This document shows positions 44,360 through 53,663 of a stretch of DNA of 64,000 bases, in pieces. The notes below the pieces were generated by a model. That model saw only the letters and a program-made list of their open reading frames with translations, made no database searches and had not been told where the DNA came from. The stretch is from CAZSRX01 sp964609675 [NCBI: uncultured Bacteroidota bacterium]. Lineage in GTDB: Bacteria > CLD3 > SB21. Both the position numbers and the translations under genes were made by a program. The stretch lies in contig CAZSRX010000013.1 of the NCBI GenBank assembly GCA_964609675.1, positions 29,404 through 93,403 on the forward strand, read 5' to 3'. The first letter of the stretch is position 1. Every line of letters begins with the position of its first letter.

Positions 44360-45856
44360 CTAAAAAGCGTACGTTAAGGATGTCATTAATAATTGTTCAC
44401 GAAGTTGATTCCGGCTATTGGCATATTCCTGCCCAATTAAATTGGTTGATCCTGCTTTTTGTTTTTTGTTAAAGGTATACCCATAGGCGATATCCAGATT
44501 CAATTTATCGGAAAGACCTCTGCCAAAACCCAGTGTAATGTGATTCTCTACTATGGCCGGGAAAATCGAGAAAATCGTATTGTCCGGGACGGGGTTCTTG
44601 CCGTGTATGAATCCGGCCCGCAGATTCGTTCTTTCGGCTACCTGGTATTCGGCGCCAAACTTGATATTATAGGCATCCTTCCATTTCAACGGAAAATCAT
44701 AATTAAACGAACCGTCGGCCGTGGCGTCGTTGATCATCAGATTGATATTCGGATTCGCGCCTTTTTTCAGTTTAATCGGCATCTTATCGAACGCGGCTGA
44801 CCAGTTGATCCATTCCACATCCAGCCCGATAGTCCATTTGGAAGTCGGTTTGAAACTTACGCCGCCGGCCAGTTTCTGCGGAACACCGAATGCCGCTTTA
44901 TTTTCACCATAGCTGGCCGCGACACCCTGCTGAAGATCAATCCCCATGTCGTTGAACATCTGCCCGACGGCCATTTGAGCGTCTTCCAGCGTCGCCGTGG
45001 GATTCTGGGCCATATAGCCCTGTACGGCCATCCCAAAGGCTTCGTTAAACTGGGCGGTCATATCCATGGTCGCTTTACCTTCAAGGTGAATCGTGGTCGG
45101 GCTGGTGTAGGCCAGACCGAATGCCCATTGATCATTGGCTTTATAGAACACCCCAATATTCGCGCCGAAACCGAAACCGGTCAGGTTTTTCATATCCGCG
45201 TAAGCCGTTACTTCCGAATAGCCGAAACCGCCCTGATTGGTCGGCGCGGCGAACATCTGGCCGAACGTCATTCCCGGATTGTTGACCGGATGCCCCTGCA
45301 GATTGGCTACGGGATCGATAGAAAACGGCATCTTGAAATCCAGCATGCCGTAATAAAGCTGTAAGCCGGCGCCGATGGCCAGTTTATCGTTTATCCGGTA
45401 GGCAAACGAAGGCCCCATGGTGATGTAACCAAAATTGGAGTAGTATTTTTGTGTATCCAGCAGAGCGTGATTCAAATTGTATTCCGCACCCATGCCGCCA
45501 ACCACATTGAGCCCGAATCCCCACGCCCAGGAGGATCCTTCCCGCGGATCGACATATCCCGAAAACGGCATTGGGTAATATTTCTGATCTGCGGTCGTGT
45601 TGGGATTAACCGCGTTCATGAACTGCACCTTAGGAATTAAAATGCCGATCCCCAGGCCAAACGACCGGTTTTGCAGAAACGCCAGACCCGCGGGATTAGT
45701 CAATATAACCGAACTATTGTCCGGTATGGCCACAATCGTTCCGCCGCGCCCGAATGATTTGGCGTTATAACCGTTTAACAGATATCCGTTGGTACTGGCA
45801 AAGGCCACTTCTAAAGTCAGGCCTAAAACCATCGCTGTAATCAATAATTTTCTCAT
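44360..45856 (-). CDS. OmpP1/FadL-family outer membrane transport protein
   Basis: The 498-residue protein has a signal peptide to about residue 20 and the FadL-type N-terminal plug with AKSFGRGGTIVAIPDNSSVILTNPAG. The rest is a 14-strand-type barrel with Trp/Tyr-Gly strands, ending in LLMTSLTYAF with a C-terminal Phe. FadL proteins take up hydrophobic molecules such as long-chain fatty acids or aromatic compounds. The ligand is not known. It lies upstream of the sulfur island on the same strand but is separated by a terminator, so it is a separate unit. Confidence 0.9.
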   Translation of the reverse strand: MRKLLITAMVLGLTLEVAFASTNGYLLNGYNAKSFGRGGTIVAIPDNSSVILTNPAGLAFLQNRSFGLGIGILIPKVQFMNAVNPNTTADQKYYPMPFSGYVDPREGSSWAWGFGLNVVGGMGAEYNLNHALLDTQKYYSNFGYITMGPSFAYRINDKLAIGAGLQLYYGMLDFKMPFSIDPVANLQGHPVNNPGMTFGQMFAAPTNQGGFGYSEVTAYADMKNLTGFGFGANIGVFYKANDQWAFGLAYTSPTTIHLEGKATMDMTAQFNEAFGMAVQGYMAQNPTATLEDAQMAVGQMFNDMGIDLQQGVAASYGENKAAFGVPQKLAGGVSFKPTSKWTIGLDVEWINWSAAFDKMPIKLKKGANPNINLMINDATADGSFNYDFPLKWKDAYNIKFGAEYQVAERTNLRAGFIHGKNPVPDNTIFSIFPAIVENHITLGFGRGLSDKLNLDIAYGYTFNKKQKAGSTNLIGQEYANSRNQLREQLLMTSLTYAF

Positions 45857-46036
45857 AAGCCACTCCGTTTCTTTCAGGGATTTCGTTGTTTATTTAAGTT
45901 ATATTAAGCCCGGAATATCCATATTTAAAAAAGTAACATGGGTTTCTGTTTTTTATTCCCTTTATTTTTTATTGTTTATTCATTACATAGATGGTGGCTT
46001 CACTCGTTTAATTAACCATTATCGGGTAAATCAATC

Positions 46037-46582
46037 ATGATTTGCACTATAAATGATCAATATTTTTTACGCCCCCTCAGGCCTACAGATGCTGATGAAT
46101 TACAAATGCTAGCCAATAACCGCAACATCTGGCTCAACGTTCGGGATGTGTTTCCGCACCCATACACCCTGAAGGACGCCCATGAGTTTATCGATAAAGT
46201 AAAAAACGATGACCCGCCGAACGTACTCGCAATAGCGACGATGGAACGTTTTTTAGGATGCATTGGATTGACATTCAATCAGGATATCCATCGCGTCACG
46301 GCTGAGCTTGGATACTGGATTGGTGAATCATACTGGCGCAAGGGCATCGCGTCTATTTCGGTTAAACGGTTTGTAAAGTACGGGTTTGACACATTCGACA
46401 TCACACGCATTCAGGCGGGCGTTCTGGAATGGAACCGCTCCTCAATGCGGGTACTTGAAAAATGCGGGTTTACGCTGGACGGCATATTTCGTCAAGCCGT
46501 GATCAAGGATGGGAGGATTTGCGATTATTTTATCTATTCGATATTAAAAGAACGCCTAACCGTAACCGCAACGCCAAAATAA
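46037..46582 (+). CDS. GNAT-family N-acetyltransferase (RimJ/RimL-like)
   Basis: The 181-residue protein has the acetyl-CoA fold with a LRPLRPTDADELQML start, an ELGYWIGESYWRKGIAS central loop and the VLEWNRSSMRVLEKCGFTLDG signature. This is the RimJ/RimL group that acetylates N-terminal amines of proteins or small molecules. It is a single plus-strand gene between two minus-strand genes. No good ribosome site precedes the ATG, but the conserved domain begins within ten residues, so the start is right or nearly so. Confidence 0.88.
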   Translation: MICTINDQYFLRPLRPTDADELQMLANNRNIWLNVRDVFPHPYTLKDAHEFIDKVKNDDPPNVLAIATMERFLGCIGLTFNQDIHRVTAELGYWIGESYWRKGIASISVKRFVKYGFDTFDITRIQAGVLEWNRSSMRVLEKCGFTLDGIFRQAVIKDGRICDYFIYSILKERLTVTATPK

Positions 46583-46615
46583 AAAACGCCTTCCGCTTTA
46601 AGAAACGGAAGGCGT
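46580..46615 (-). terminator. Rho-independent terminator of rubrerythrin
   Basis: ACGCCTTCCG pairs with CGGAAGGCGT around a ten-base loop. Read on the minus strand it is followed by a T-run (46580-46585). It lies 16 bases after the rubrerythrin stop codon and just past the end of the opposing GNAT gene. Confidence 0.88.
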
Positions 46616-46631
46616 CTATCCGCCGGATAGC

Positions 46632-47210
46632 TTAATAATTTTCTTCGTATAGCTCAAAATAGGCTTGCGGATGCAGACAGGCCGGGCATTTATCCAGCGC
46701 TTTTTCGCCTTCGTGCACGTAGCCGCACTTGGAACAGACCCATTTTACTTTTTCGCTCTTTTTGAATACGGTCCCTTCCTGAACGTTTTTCAGGAGTTTC
46801 AGGTAACGTTTTTCGTGTTCGGCCTCCACTTTTGCGATCATGGTAAAAGCCGCGGCGATATCGTTGAAACCTTCCTCCCGCGCCGTTTCGGCAAAAGCGG
46901 GATAAAGTTTGGTCCACTCTTCGTTCTCTCCCATCGCGGCGGCTTTCAGGTTCTCGGCGGTAGTGCCGATTTTTCCGGCCGGATAGGTCGCCGTAATTTC
47001 CACATCACCGCCCTGCAGAAATTTGAAAAACCGCTTCGCATGTTCCTGCTCCTGCCCGGCCGTTTTCATGAAGATCGCCGCTATCTGCTCATACCCTTCT
47101 TCACGGGCAACCTTGGCGAAAAACTCATACCGGTTGCGCGCCTGCGATTCGCCGGCGAATGATTTTAACAGATTCTGTTCCGTCTTGCTACCTTTAAATT
47201 CTTTAGCCAT
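46632..47210 (-). CDS. rbr: Rubrerythrin
   Basis: The 192-residue protein reduces hydrogen peroxide in anaerobes. The N-terminal ferritin-like domain has the diiron ligands in ESQARNRYEFFA, TAGQEQEHAK and AKVEAEHEKRY. The C-terminal rubredoxin domain shows CSKCG and CPACLHPQAYF, which hold a single iron. Length and domain order are classic. It is a single gene with its own terminator, in line with a role in response to oxygen. Confidence 0.97.
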   Translation of the reverse strand: MAKEFKGSKTEQNLLKSFAGESQARNRYEFFAKVAREEGYEQIAAIFMKTAGQEQEHAKRFFKFLQGGDVEITATYPAGKIGTTAENLKAAAMGENEEWTKLYPAFAETAREEGFNDIAAAFTMIAKVEAEHEKRYLKLLKNVQEGTVFKKSEKVKWVCSKCGYVHEGEKALDKCPACLHPQAYFELYEENY

Positions 47211-47428
47211 GATGTTTTCTTTCTGGTTTGATGAAATTACCGTTTTTTTATTTGTTTGAATAGCCGAGATTCTGTGTTTGACTTGGCAATTGCAATATAT
47301 ATAAAATTAACAATCCTACACAAGTATTTTTTCCTGTTTAGGTGGTTGGAGTTGAAAGAAAACTGTCTATAAAAAAAGAACATCACCCGACCGCCATCTT
47401 GGCCCCAAGGCAACTATTAAAATCATCA

Positions 47429-48034
47429 TCATTTTTGTTCAAAACGATACCCACCAGACGGATCCACCTGTTTCATGGTCCTGACGATATTGTTTTCGAC
47501 CACAAATTCAAAAACAATATCCGAAAATTCCTTTACTTTAGACATTTACTATATAGGGTATCTGTGGAATGCCCGGTTACCCGGGTTCCATCAGTTAAAA
47601 ACCCTTTTCGCGTCAAGTCTCTCTCCCCGATACGCGCCATTCGGAAGAAGATACTGGCCGGTATATTGCCGCAGGATTTTTTACATCGGCAAGTGAGGCG
47701 TCGGCTTTGCGCGTAAAAGTGACCTCTTCTTCATCCAGCGACATTACAGCTTGCGTGATGTCTCCCTGAGGGTTCGCATAAAATATTTACAGTCCATTTA
47801 CCGGTGTGTTCATCATCTGGCGTATCTAAGAGGTCATAATGATAGTGATTGATAGGCAGGCGTATTTTAATACTGCCCCTGATTCATCAGCGCGGTCAGC
47901 CATTTGAACATATCTCCATTATTGGATATTATCGAACTCGCGGGCCTTACGCCTTCAGCTTCCTCATAATAAAGTATCGGATAAAGATGATTGGTATTAC
48001 GTTTTTCCGTATGGGCACAAGATAAAATTGCTTT
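47429..48034 (-). pseudogene. Decayed C-terminal remnant of a beta-lactamase-type serine hydrolase
   Basis: No intact reading frame covers this gap, but on the minus strand pieces of one protein appear in order in different frames. The first, 48034-47867, reads NTNHLYPILYYEEAEG and then NNGDMFKWLTALMNQG before a stop. The second, about 47875-47765, reads RLPINHYHYDLLDTPDDEHT then GKWTVNILCEPSG. The third, about 47761-47651, reads DITQAVMSLDEEEVTFTRKA then DASLADVKNPAAIYR. The last, about 47540-47429, reads EFSDIVFEFVVENNIVRTMK then QVDPSGGYRFEQK and stop. This order is that of class C beta-lactamase-related serine hydrolases with a DUF3471-like tail. The catalytic N-terminal part is missing, and a central part also seems to be deleted. 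The rest of the gap, 47211-47428 and 48035-48162, shows no gene. Confidence 0.78.
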
Positions 48035-48162
48035 TTATCAATTATTTACGTATAAACTAATATTAGTTTCATAATAGAAAAATACATTTACCTGATTTAT
48101 AAAAAAGATATTTACTATACAATCGTTAATTATCCACGCCAATTTAAACAGTGAGGATTATC

Positions 48163-49281
48163 ATGAAAGCGACATTCTTGTTATTCGGTCTAATAACATT
48201 AGGGCTCAGCGGCTGTGATATTTTTAGAGACATTAAGGGTGATGATGCCGACGGCATAACCATAACCCGGCCATGGGATCAGGCGGCCTATTCCATCCTT
48301 CCGACAGATGACGGTAATTTTATGATGCTGTTCACTGATACCGATACTCTTTCAGGCAAAGGACAGGATATAGGTATTATGAAGATTACAGGGAAAGCTA
48401 AAATACTCTGGGAAAAACGATACGGCACTCCAAAGAACGAAAACGGTTACTGGATGGAACGTACCAATGATAATAATTATATCATTGCCGGCAGTTCAAA
48501 TAACTACGGTACCAGCCTGGATATATATCTTCTAAAAATCAGCCCGAGCGGCGATTCGTTATGGGATAATCATTTTACAGCCGGCGGGAATGACGTGGCG
48601 CATTGCATTCGTCAGGATGCCAACGGCAATTTTGTTATATTTGGCCGAAAAAACGACGACGCGCTTGTTGCCAAAACCGATGCCGGCGGTCATTTTCAGT
48701 GGTACAGGACCTACAATGGCAATGACAAAGATGACGGTGAGATTGGCCTGATTACGCCCGACGGCGGATACCTGCTGGTGGGTTATTTAAACAATAAATT
48801 TTTCGCCGCGAAAACCGATACTACGGGCAACACCCTTTGGCAATATACTTACGGCAACAGCGGTGATCATGCTTATGAGGTCGGCCTCACGAACGATGGC
48901 GATTATTTTCTTGCTGGCCGAAACGACAATAAGCTGGTGGTAATGAAAATCGATGCCGGAGGTACATTGGTTTGGAATAAGATTTTCAACAACAACGGTT
49001 TCGCGCGTTGTATGACTGCAACGCACGACGGGAATTTTGTGATTGCCGGATGGACCGATTCGGACTTTCTGGATAATCAAAACGCCTACATTGCCAAGAT
49101 TACTCCCACCGGAAAATTACTTTGGGATTATGAATACGGAAATGGCAAAAGGGCGGAAAGTGTCCGTAGTATTGTCCGGACGTCGGATAACGGTTTTATC
49201 ATGGCCGGTGCGGCTCAAACAGAGACCGATGTGGATATTTTTATTAATAGGGTCACCAAAAACGGTAATCCGGTCTGGTAA
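48163..49281 (+). CDS. Lipoprotein with seven beta-propeller-like repeats
   Basis: The 372-residue product starts with a lipoprotein signal peptide whose lipobox is LSGC. I chose ATG 48163 because GAGG lies six bases before it; the frame is open from a GTG at 48151. After the signal come seven repeats of about 45 residues built on (I/L)xxxKxxxxGxxxW followed by xxYG (for example IYLLKISPSGDSLWDNHF and AYIAKITPTGKLLWDYEYG). Seven such blades would close a propeller. There are no catalytic residues or membrane segments. It resembles outer-membrane-attached beta-propeller proteins of unknown role in the FCB group. The protein ends right at the last blade. Confidence 0.8.
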   Translation: MKATFLLFGLITLGLSGCDIFRDIKGDDADGITITRPWDQAAYSILPTDDGNFMMLFTDTDTLSGKGQDIGIMKITGKAKILWEKRYGTPKNENGYWMERTNDNNYIIAGSSNNYGTSLDIYLLKISPSGDSLWDNHFTAGGNDVAHCIRQDANGNFVIFGRKNDDALVAKTDAGGHFQWYRTYNGNDKDDGEIGLITPDGGYLLVGYLNNKFFAAKTDTTGNTLWQYTYGNSGDHAYEVGLTNDGDYFLAGRNDNKLVVMKIDAGGTLVWNKIFNNNGFARCMTATHDGNFVIAGWTDSDFLDNQNAYIAKITPTGKLLWDYEYGNGKRAESVRSIVRTSDNGFIMAGAAQTETDVDIFINRVTKNGNPVW

Positions 49282-49287
49282 GGACGT

Positions 49288-51204
49288 TTATGACAACTCT
49301 TCCCATTCAATATACAGGTCATCAATAGCCGCGACTGTTCTTCGATATTGTTCCTGAACGGCTTTGATGCGGTCAGCGTCCTTGTATAAAAGCGGGTCGG
49401 CCAGTTGATGTTCCAGGGACGATTTCAGCTGTTCCTGTTCATGAATCAGCTTTTCGATTTCCGCGATACGGCGTTCGCGGCGGCGTTGTTCAGCGGCCTC
49501 ACGTCGGTTTTGCTCGCGTTCTTTCTGCCATTGTTCCCTCGCTTCGGATTTCTTATTCGGCGAAGAATTTTGCGCTTCCTGCATCACCTCGGAAGCTTCG
49601 TTTATCTTTTTATTGTAATAATCGGTATAATTACCCAGATAGATTTTCATCCGGCCATTTTTCAGTTCCAGCACTTTGGTAACCAGGTTATCCAGAAAAT
49701 ACCGGTCGTGAGAAGCAATGAGCAACGTGCCCTCATAGTCTTGCAAAGCGCTCTGGAGAATATCGCGGGTCTGTGCGTCGATATGGTTGGTCGGTTCGTC
49801 GAGTAAAATAAAATTCGTGGGATTAAGCAGCATCTTTGCGAAAGCGAGGCGCGATTTTTCGCCGCCGCTGAGTATTTTCACCGGTTTCTGAATATCATCC
49901 CCGCTGAACAGGAACGCCCCGAGGATTGTCCGGAGCAGTAACGGGGTATGGTCGCGCGCGGCCGCGGTGATTTCCTCAAAAACGGTGTTGGCAATATTCA
50001 GTTTTTCTGCCTGCTGCTGGGCAAAATATTCCAACATGACGTTGTATCCTATTTTTATAGCGCCTCGATCCGGCGTGTCTTCACCGGACAACAGGCGTAG
50101 CAGTGTCGATTTGCCCGCGCCGTTGACACCGACGAGGGCCGCCTTGTCCCCGCGCTCGAGTATGAAATTCAGTTTTTCAAAAACCGGAATGCCGTCGTAG
50201 GATTTCGTCAGATCTTCCACTTCCAGTACCACCCGGCCGCTCGGAGGCGGTTGGGGAAAACGAAAATGGACGGCTTTCCGCTCGTCCTCGGGAAGATTCA
50301 GTTGTTCCATTTTCTCGAGCATCTTAACGCGGCTCTGCACTTGACGGGCTTTGGTAGCCTTATACCGGAACCGATCAATAAAGACCTGAATCCGACGGCG
50401 TTCGTCCTGCTGACGCTCGTATTCGGCAATGAGCTGTTCCTCAGCCAAAGCTTTCGCTTCTTCATACGCTTCATAATCACCGGAATAATCCGTCAGGCGC
50501 TGATGATCCAGTTCGCTGATGCGGTTACAGATATGGTCAATGAAATAACGGTCATGCGACACGGTGACCACCGAACCCTCATACGACTTCAAATAATCTT
50601 CGAACCATACTATCGATTCGATATCAAGATGATTCGTTGGTTCGTCCAGGAGCAGCAAATCGGGTTTCTGCAGAAGCAGTTTCGCCAGAGACACGCGCAT
50701 CTGCCAACCGCCGCTGAACTGGCTACAGGGCCGTTCGAAATCTTCTGTCCGGAATCCAAGTCCGATGAGCACTTTTTCGGCCCTGGACCGCGCGCTGAAT
50801 CCTTCAAGTTGCTCAAAGCGATGATGGCACTCGCCATATTCCTGCAACAGACGCTGGTAAGCTTCGGAATCATGCGGTAAGATTTTTATCTTATCTTCAA
50901 TTTCATTGAGCCGCATCTGCACGGCCTGTATGTCCCTAAATGCCGACATAGACTCTTCGATAACGGATTTCTCGAATTCCGGCAGGCCTTCCTGCGGCAG
51001 ATATCCTATGGTCAGGTTTTTCGCATGGACAACTCTTCCGGTCGTCGGGGTTATACGGCCGAGTATGATTTTCAGCAACGTAGACTTGCCGATGCCGTTG
51101 GCGCCAATCAGCGCGATACGATCTTTCGGACGAACGTGCCAGTGTATATTTTCAAACAGCAGGCGGCTGCCGAAATATAACGAGATATCAATCAGATGGA
51201 GCAC
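49288..51204 (-). CDS. ABC-F family ATPase
   Basis: The 638-residue protein has two ABC domains and no membrane segment, as in the EttA/Uup group that act on the ribosome. The first Walker A is GANGIGKST (about 34-42) with the signature QFSGGWQMR. The second is GVNGAGKST with ILSGGEKSR. Between the domains lies the helical ABC-F linker, rich in Arg/Glu (YERQQDERRRIQVFIDRFRY). A charged coiled coil forms the last 110 residues, as in Uup-type members. Ribosome rescue, translation control or antibiotic protection are possible roles. It overlaps the M48 protease frame by 13 bases. Confidence 0.94.
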   Translation of the reverse strand: MLHLIDISLYFGSRLLFENIHWHVRPKDRIALIGANGIGKSTLLKIILGRITPTTGRVVHAKNLTIGYLPQEGLPEFEKSVIEESMSAFRDIQAVQMRLNEIEDKIKILPHDSEAYQRLLQEYGECHHRFEQLEGFSARSRAEKVLIGLGFRTEDFERPCSQFSGGWQMRVSLAKLLLQKPDLLLLDEPTNHLDIESIVWFEDYLKSYEGSVVTVSHDRYFIDHICNRISELDHQRLTDYSGDYEAYEEAKALAEEQLIAEYERQQDERRRIQVFIDRFRYKATKARQVQSRVKMLEKMEQLNLPEDERKAVHFRFPQPPPSGRVVLEVEDLTKSYDGIPVFEKLNFILERGDKAALVGVNGAGKSTLLRLLSGEDTPDRGAIKIGYNVMLEYFAQQQAEKLNIANTVFEEITAAARDHTPLLLRTILGAFLFSGDDIQKPVKILSGGEKSRLAFAKMLLNPTNFILLDEPTNHIDAQTRDILQSALQDYEGTLLIASHDRYFLDNLVTKVLELKNGRMKIYLGNYTDYYNKKINEASEVMQEAQNSSPNKKSEAREQWQKEREQNRREAAEQRRRERRIAEIEKLIHEQEQLKSSLEHQLADPLLYKDADRIKAVQEQYRRTVAAIDDLYIEWEELS

Positions 51205-52328
51205 GGGTTGGATCCGTTGGTTCGTGAAAAGGTGGCGGCTTTGGCAATACGCTTCGCAATCGACGGATGGCTGTAAAACAGAAACTCCGTCACCGGATGG
51301 GGATTCGCATCCGACAAATTTATATCCGCCAGCCGTTGCAGGCCGGATATCAAAGCGCCCGGATTGGATGTTTTCCGCAGCGCATAATCATCCGCCTGAT
51401 TTTCATAATAGCGGCTGATGAGATTATTAACCGGTCCCGTAATTAAACCAAAAAGTATCAGCAGTAAAGCCAGCAACGGTAAAGCGGCCACATCACCGCG
51501 CCCGGTAAATCCTAAAACCGGTATCAGCGCATCGTATAAAGCCGCCGTAACCGCAAGGCCGGCCATCAATAAAACGGTTCCGGCTAATATCATTTTGGGT
51601 ATATGGCGGTGCCGGTAGTGACCAACCTCGTGCGCAAAAATAACTTCGATTTCCTCATCCGTAAAAGCGTTCAGCAGATTATCGGCCAGCAGGATCCGTT
51701 TGGAACGCCCGATTCCCGCAAAGGCGGCGTTGGCCTTTTTTGTGGTTTTGCTGTAATTAAACTCAAACACTCCGGCAATATTCAGATTGACGTCGTTACA
51801 AAGCCTGACCAGCTTTTCTTTGAGCGCATCGTTATTTAACGGCGTGAATCGGTAAAACAGCGGAAAAATCAAGGTCGGCGCCAGGCGTGTCAGCAAAACT
51901 GAAAAAATCAGCATCATCAGGCCAAACGGCAACCACCACCAGAATCCGAGATTAGCCAGACAAAAATAAAACAGCATGATAACCGGAATGCCTATTAAAG
52001 CTGAAAGAAAAAGTGCTTTCGCGTTTTCCCACGCCCATTGAAAAATATTTTGTCTGGATAACTGGTATTGATGCTCCAGTATATAACTGCCATAAAAGGA
52101 TAGCGGAAACGTTAAAATCATTTCGGCCGCGCCCATCAGCAATATGAATAGCAACACCTGTCCATAAACCCAGTCCGTAATCGTAGCGGCATAATGCGAA
52201 AGCTTTTGTGAAAAGCCTGTCAGGATTACAGCGATGAGGAAAGCCAACAGTAGGGCTGTTTCCGACAGGGAAATTATTAGTTTTATTCGCGTATATCGCT
52301 TAGGTATGTCATTGGCCGTATTTAACAT
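51192..52328 (-). CDS. M48-family (Ste24-like) membrane metalloprotease
   Basis: The 378-residue protein has about six membrane helices and the zinc motif HEVGH in VIFAHEVGHYRHRH, with a further Glu near the YYENQADDYAL segment. These are the features of the Ste24/CAAX prenyl protease-type M48 family. In bacteria such enzymes help with membrane protein quality control; the natural substrate is unknown. The end of the gene overlaps the ABC-F start by 13 bases, so the two are coupled. The start lies at a 323-base gap to the divergent PP2C gene. Confidence 0.9.
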   Translation of the reverse strand: MLNTANDIPKRYTRIKLIISLSETALLLAFLIAVILTGFSQKLSHYAATITDWVYGQVLLFILLMGAAEMILTFPLSFYGSYILEHQYQLSRQNIFQWAWENAKALFLSALIGIPVIMLFYFCLANLGFWWWLPFGLMMLIFSVLLTRLAPTLIFPLFYRFTPLNNDALKEKLVRLCNDVNLNIAGVFEFNYSKTTKKANAAFAGIGRSKRILLADNLLNAFTDEEIEVIFAHEVGHYRHRHIPKMILAGTVLLMAGLAVTAALYDALIPVLGFTGRGDVAALPLLALLLILFGLITGPVNNLISRYYENQADDYALRKTSNPGALISGLQRLADINLSDANPHPVTEFLFYSHPSIAKRIAKAATFSRTNGSNPCSI

Positions 52329-52651
52329 TTCGCAAGGAATGTATTTAAAAGTTGTAAAAAATCAAATAAAAGATTCATGGGAAATTCAGATATTGTATTC
52401 GCTAATCATGTCAAGTGCGGTTATTGATAATATCGTAGTATTAATTTTTTTCAATGCATAAAAATGTATCACCATGCGAGGGATTTCTCTTCAAAAAATG
52501 GCCCTTCACAATAATCTGGATTTAAAATATTTTTTTATTTTGAATATAATTATTATTGTAACATAATTTTTTAATTATTAATATTATGTTGCGATGATTT
52601 GAATTTTATCACTTTACACTGAAACAAGAAAAAATATCATACGAGGTATCA
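52329..52651. other. Divergent promoter region between the M48 protease and PP2C genes
   Basis: This AT-rich stretch of 323 bases has several short A/T runs but no credible gene or RNA fold. It must hold the promoters for the minus-strand protease pair and the plus-strand phosphatase. No operator repeat stands out. Confidence 0.6.
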
Positions 52652-53392
52652 TTGCAGATACGTGTAGCCAGCATTACCGACCGGGGACTTAATCCAAACC
52701 GCGTGTATAATGAAGACAGTCTGCTGATTGCAGGCGAGTTGTTTCTCGTAGCGGACGGCCTGGGCGGGGAACTGGCCGGCGAGGTGGCCAGCAAGATGAC
52801 GGTCGAAAAATTCAAAGAATTATTCGACGACGCCACCCGTGAAAACGGCCTGTCGGCTGAGAGCGAACTTAAAGTCATCGAACGAACCATCAAACGGGTT
52901 AATCGTATCGTTCATCTGGAGGCACAGAAACCGGATTACCAGAATATGGGTTCCACACTTTCGGTACTGTACCTTTTTAAGAATCAGGGGTTGATCGGCC
53001 ATGTAGGCGACAGTAAAATCTACCTCATTCGTAACCAAATGGCCAGGCAACTTACTCACGACCAGAGCATGGTACAGCAGATGATCGATAAAGGGGTTAT
53101 CACCCCGGAGCAGGCCCGCCGGCACCCCATGCGCAATGTGCTCCTGAGCTGCATCGCCCATAAACCCGATATTGACGTGCATCTGGAGAGGACCGACGTG
53201 GCTCCCGGCGATTATTTTTTCCTCTGTTCCGATGGCGTCTCGGAGTATGTGACCCCGGAACAACTGGCGGAGATTATTAATGACTATCGGGAACCGGCCG
53301 CTATCTGCGATGCCATTCGCGAACGCGTTCTTGAAGGCGGCGCCATGGATAATTTTACGGCGATCTGTTTAGCCGTGGACGCTTTAGGATAA
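52652..53392 (+). CDS. PP2C-family Ser/Thr protein phosphatase
   Basis: The 246-residue protein has the PP2C motifs VYNEDS, LVADGLGGELAGEVAS, GDSKIYLI, LCSDGVSEYV and DNFTAICLAV, with the metal-binding aspartates in place. It removes phosphate from Ser/Thr in target proteins. The start is a TTG at 52652, with GAGG five bases before it. The next ATG lies well inside the fold, so TTG is the likely true start. No Ser/Thr kinase is in the window. It is a single gene, followed by a 116-base gap. Confidence 0.9.
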   Translation: MQIRVASITDRGLNPNRVYNEDSLLIAGELFLVADGLGGELAGEVASKMTVEKFKELFDDATRENGLSAESELKVIERTIKRVNRIVHLEAQKPDYQNMGSTLSVLYLFKNQGLIGHVGDSKIYLIRNQMARQLTHDQSMVQQMIDKGVITPEQARRHPMRNVLLSCIAHKPDIDVHLERTDVAPGDYFFLCSDGVSEYVTPEQLAEIINDYREPAAICDAIRERVLEGGAMDNFTAICLAVDALG

Positions 53393-53508
53393 AAAATAAA
53401 TATTTTTACGGTCCTTTAAACCTGTCGGGATTTTCTCTCCGCACCATCCTCAAAAGCCGCTGCGATTTGCAAATTACAACTCGGCAGCGTTTTATACAAA
53501 CGCCCCCA

Positions 53509-53658
53509 TCACGATTCTGCGTTGTCCTTCAGTTGTTCCTGCAACTGCTGAATTTCTTTTATTAACGCGTTCTGCCGGCGGGCAAGGCGGACAATATACA
53601 ATAATAAAAAAAGCCAGATACAGGCAAACGCCGCGAAGAGATAACCGAGATTATCCAT
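53509..53658 (-). CDS. CcmD-like small membrane protein
   Basis: On the minus strand a 49-codon frame encodes one membrane helix (about 5-24, NLGYLFAAFACIWLFLLLYI) followed by a basic turn and a charged helix (RLARRQNALIKEIQQLQEQL). This is the length and layout of CcmD, a small partner of the heme exporter CcmABC in cytochrome c maturation. It begins five bases after the stop of the unknown gene 53664-55085, so it is in the rex operon. The other ccm genes are not in the window. A short membrane protein of another kind is possible, but the FAAFxxIW start is typical. Confidence 0.75.
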   Translation of the reverse strand: MDNLGYLFAAFACIWLFLLLYIVRLARRQNALIKEIQQLQEQLKDNAES

Positions 53659-53663
53659 AGCGA

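Noticed and set aside
47342-47716. A 124-codon plus-strand frame in the gap after rubrerythrin
   Set aside because: Its protein shows no recognisable pattern, and the opposite strand carries the pieces of a serine hydrolase in this exact stretch, so it is a shadow of the pseudogene.
53440-53508. Hairpin CGCTGC/GCAGCG after the PP2C gene as a terminator
   Set aside because: Only six base pairs with a twenty-base loop and a short T stretch. I do not think this is strong enough to call.
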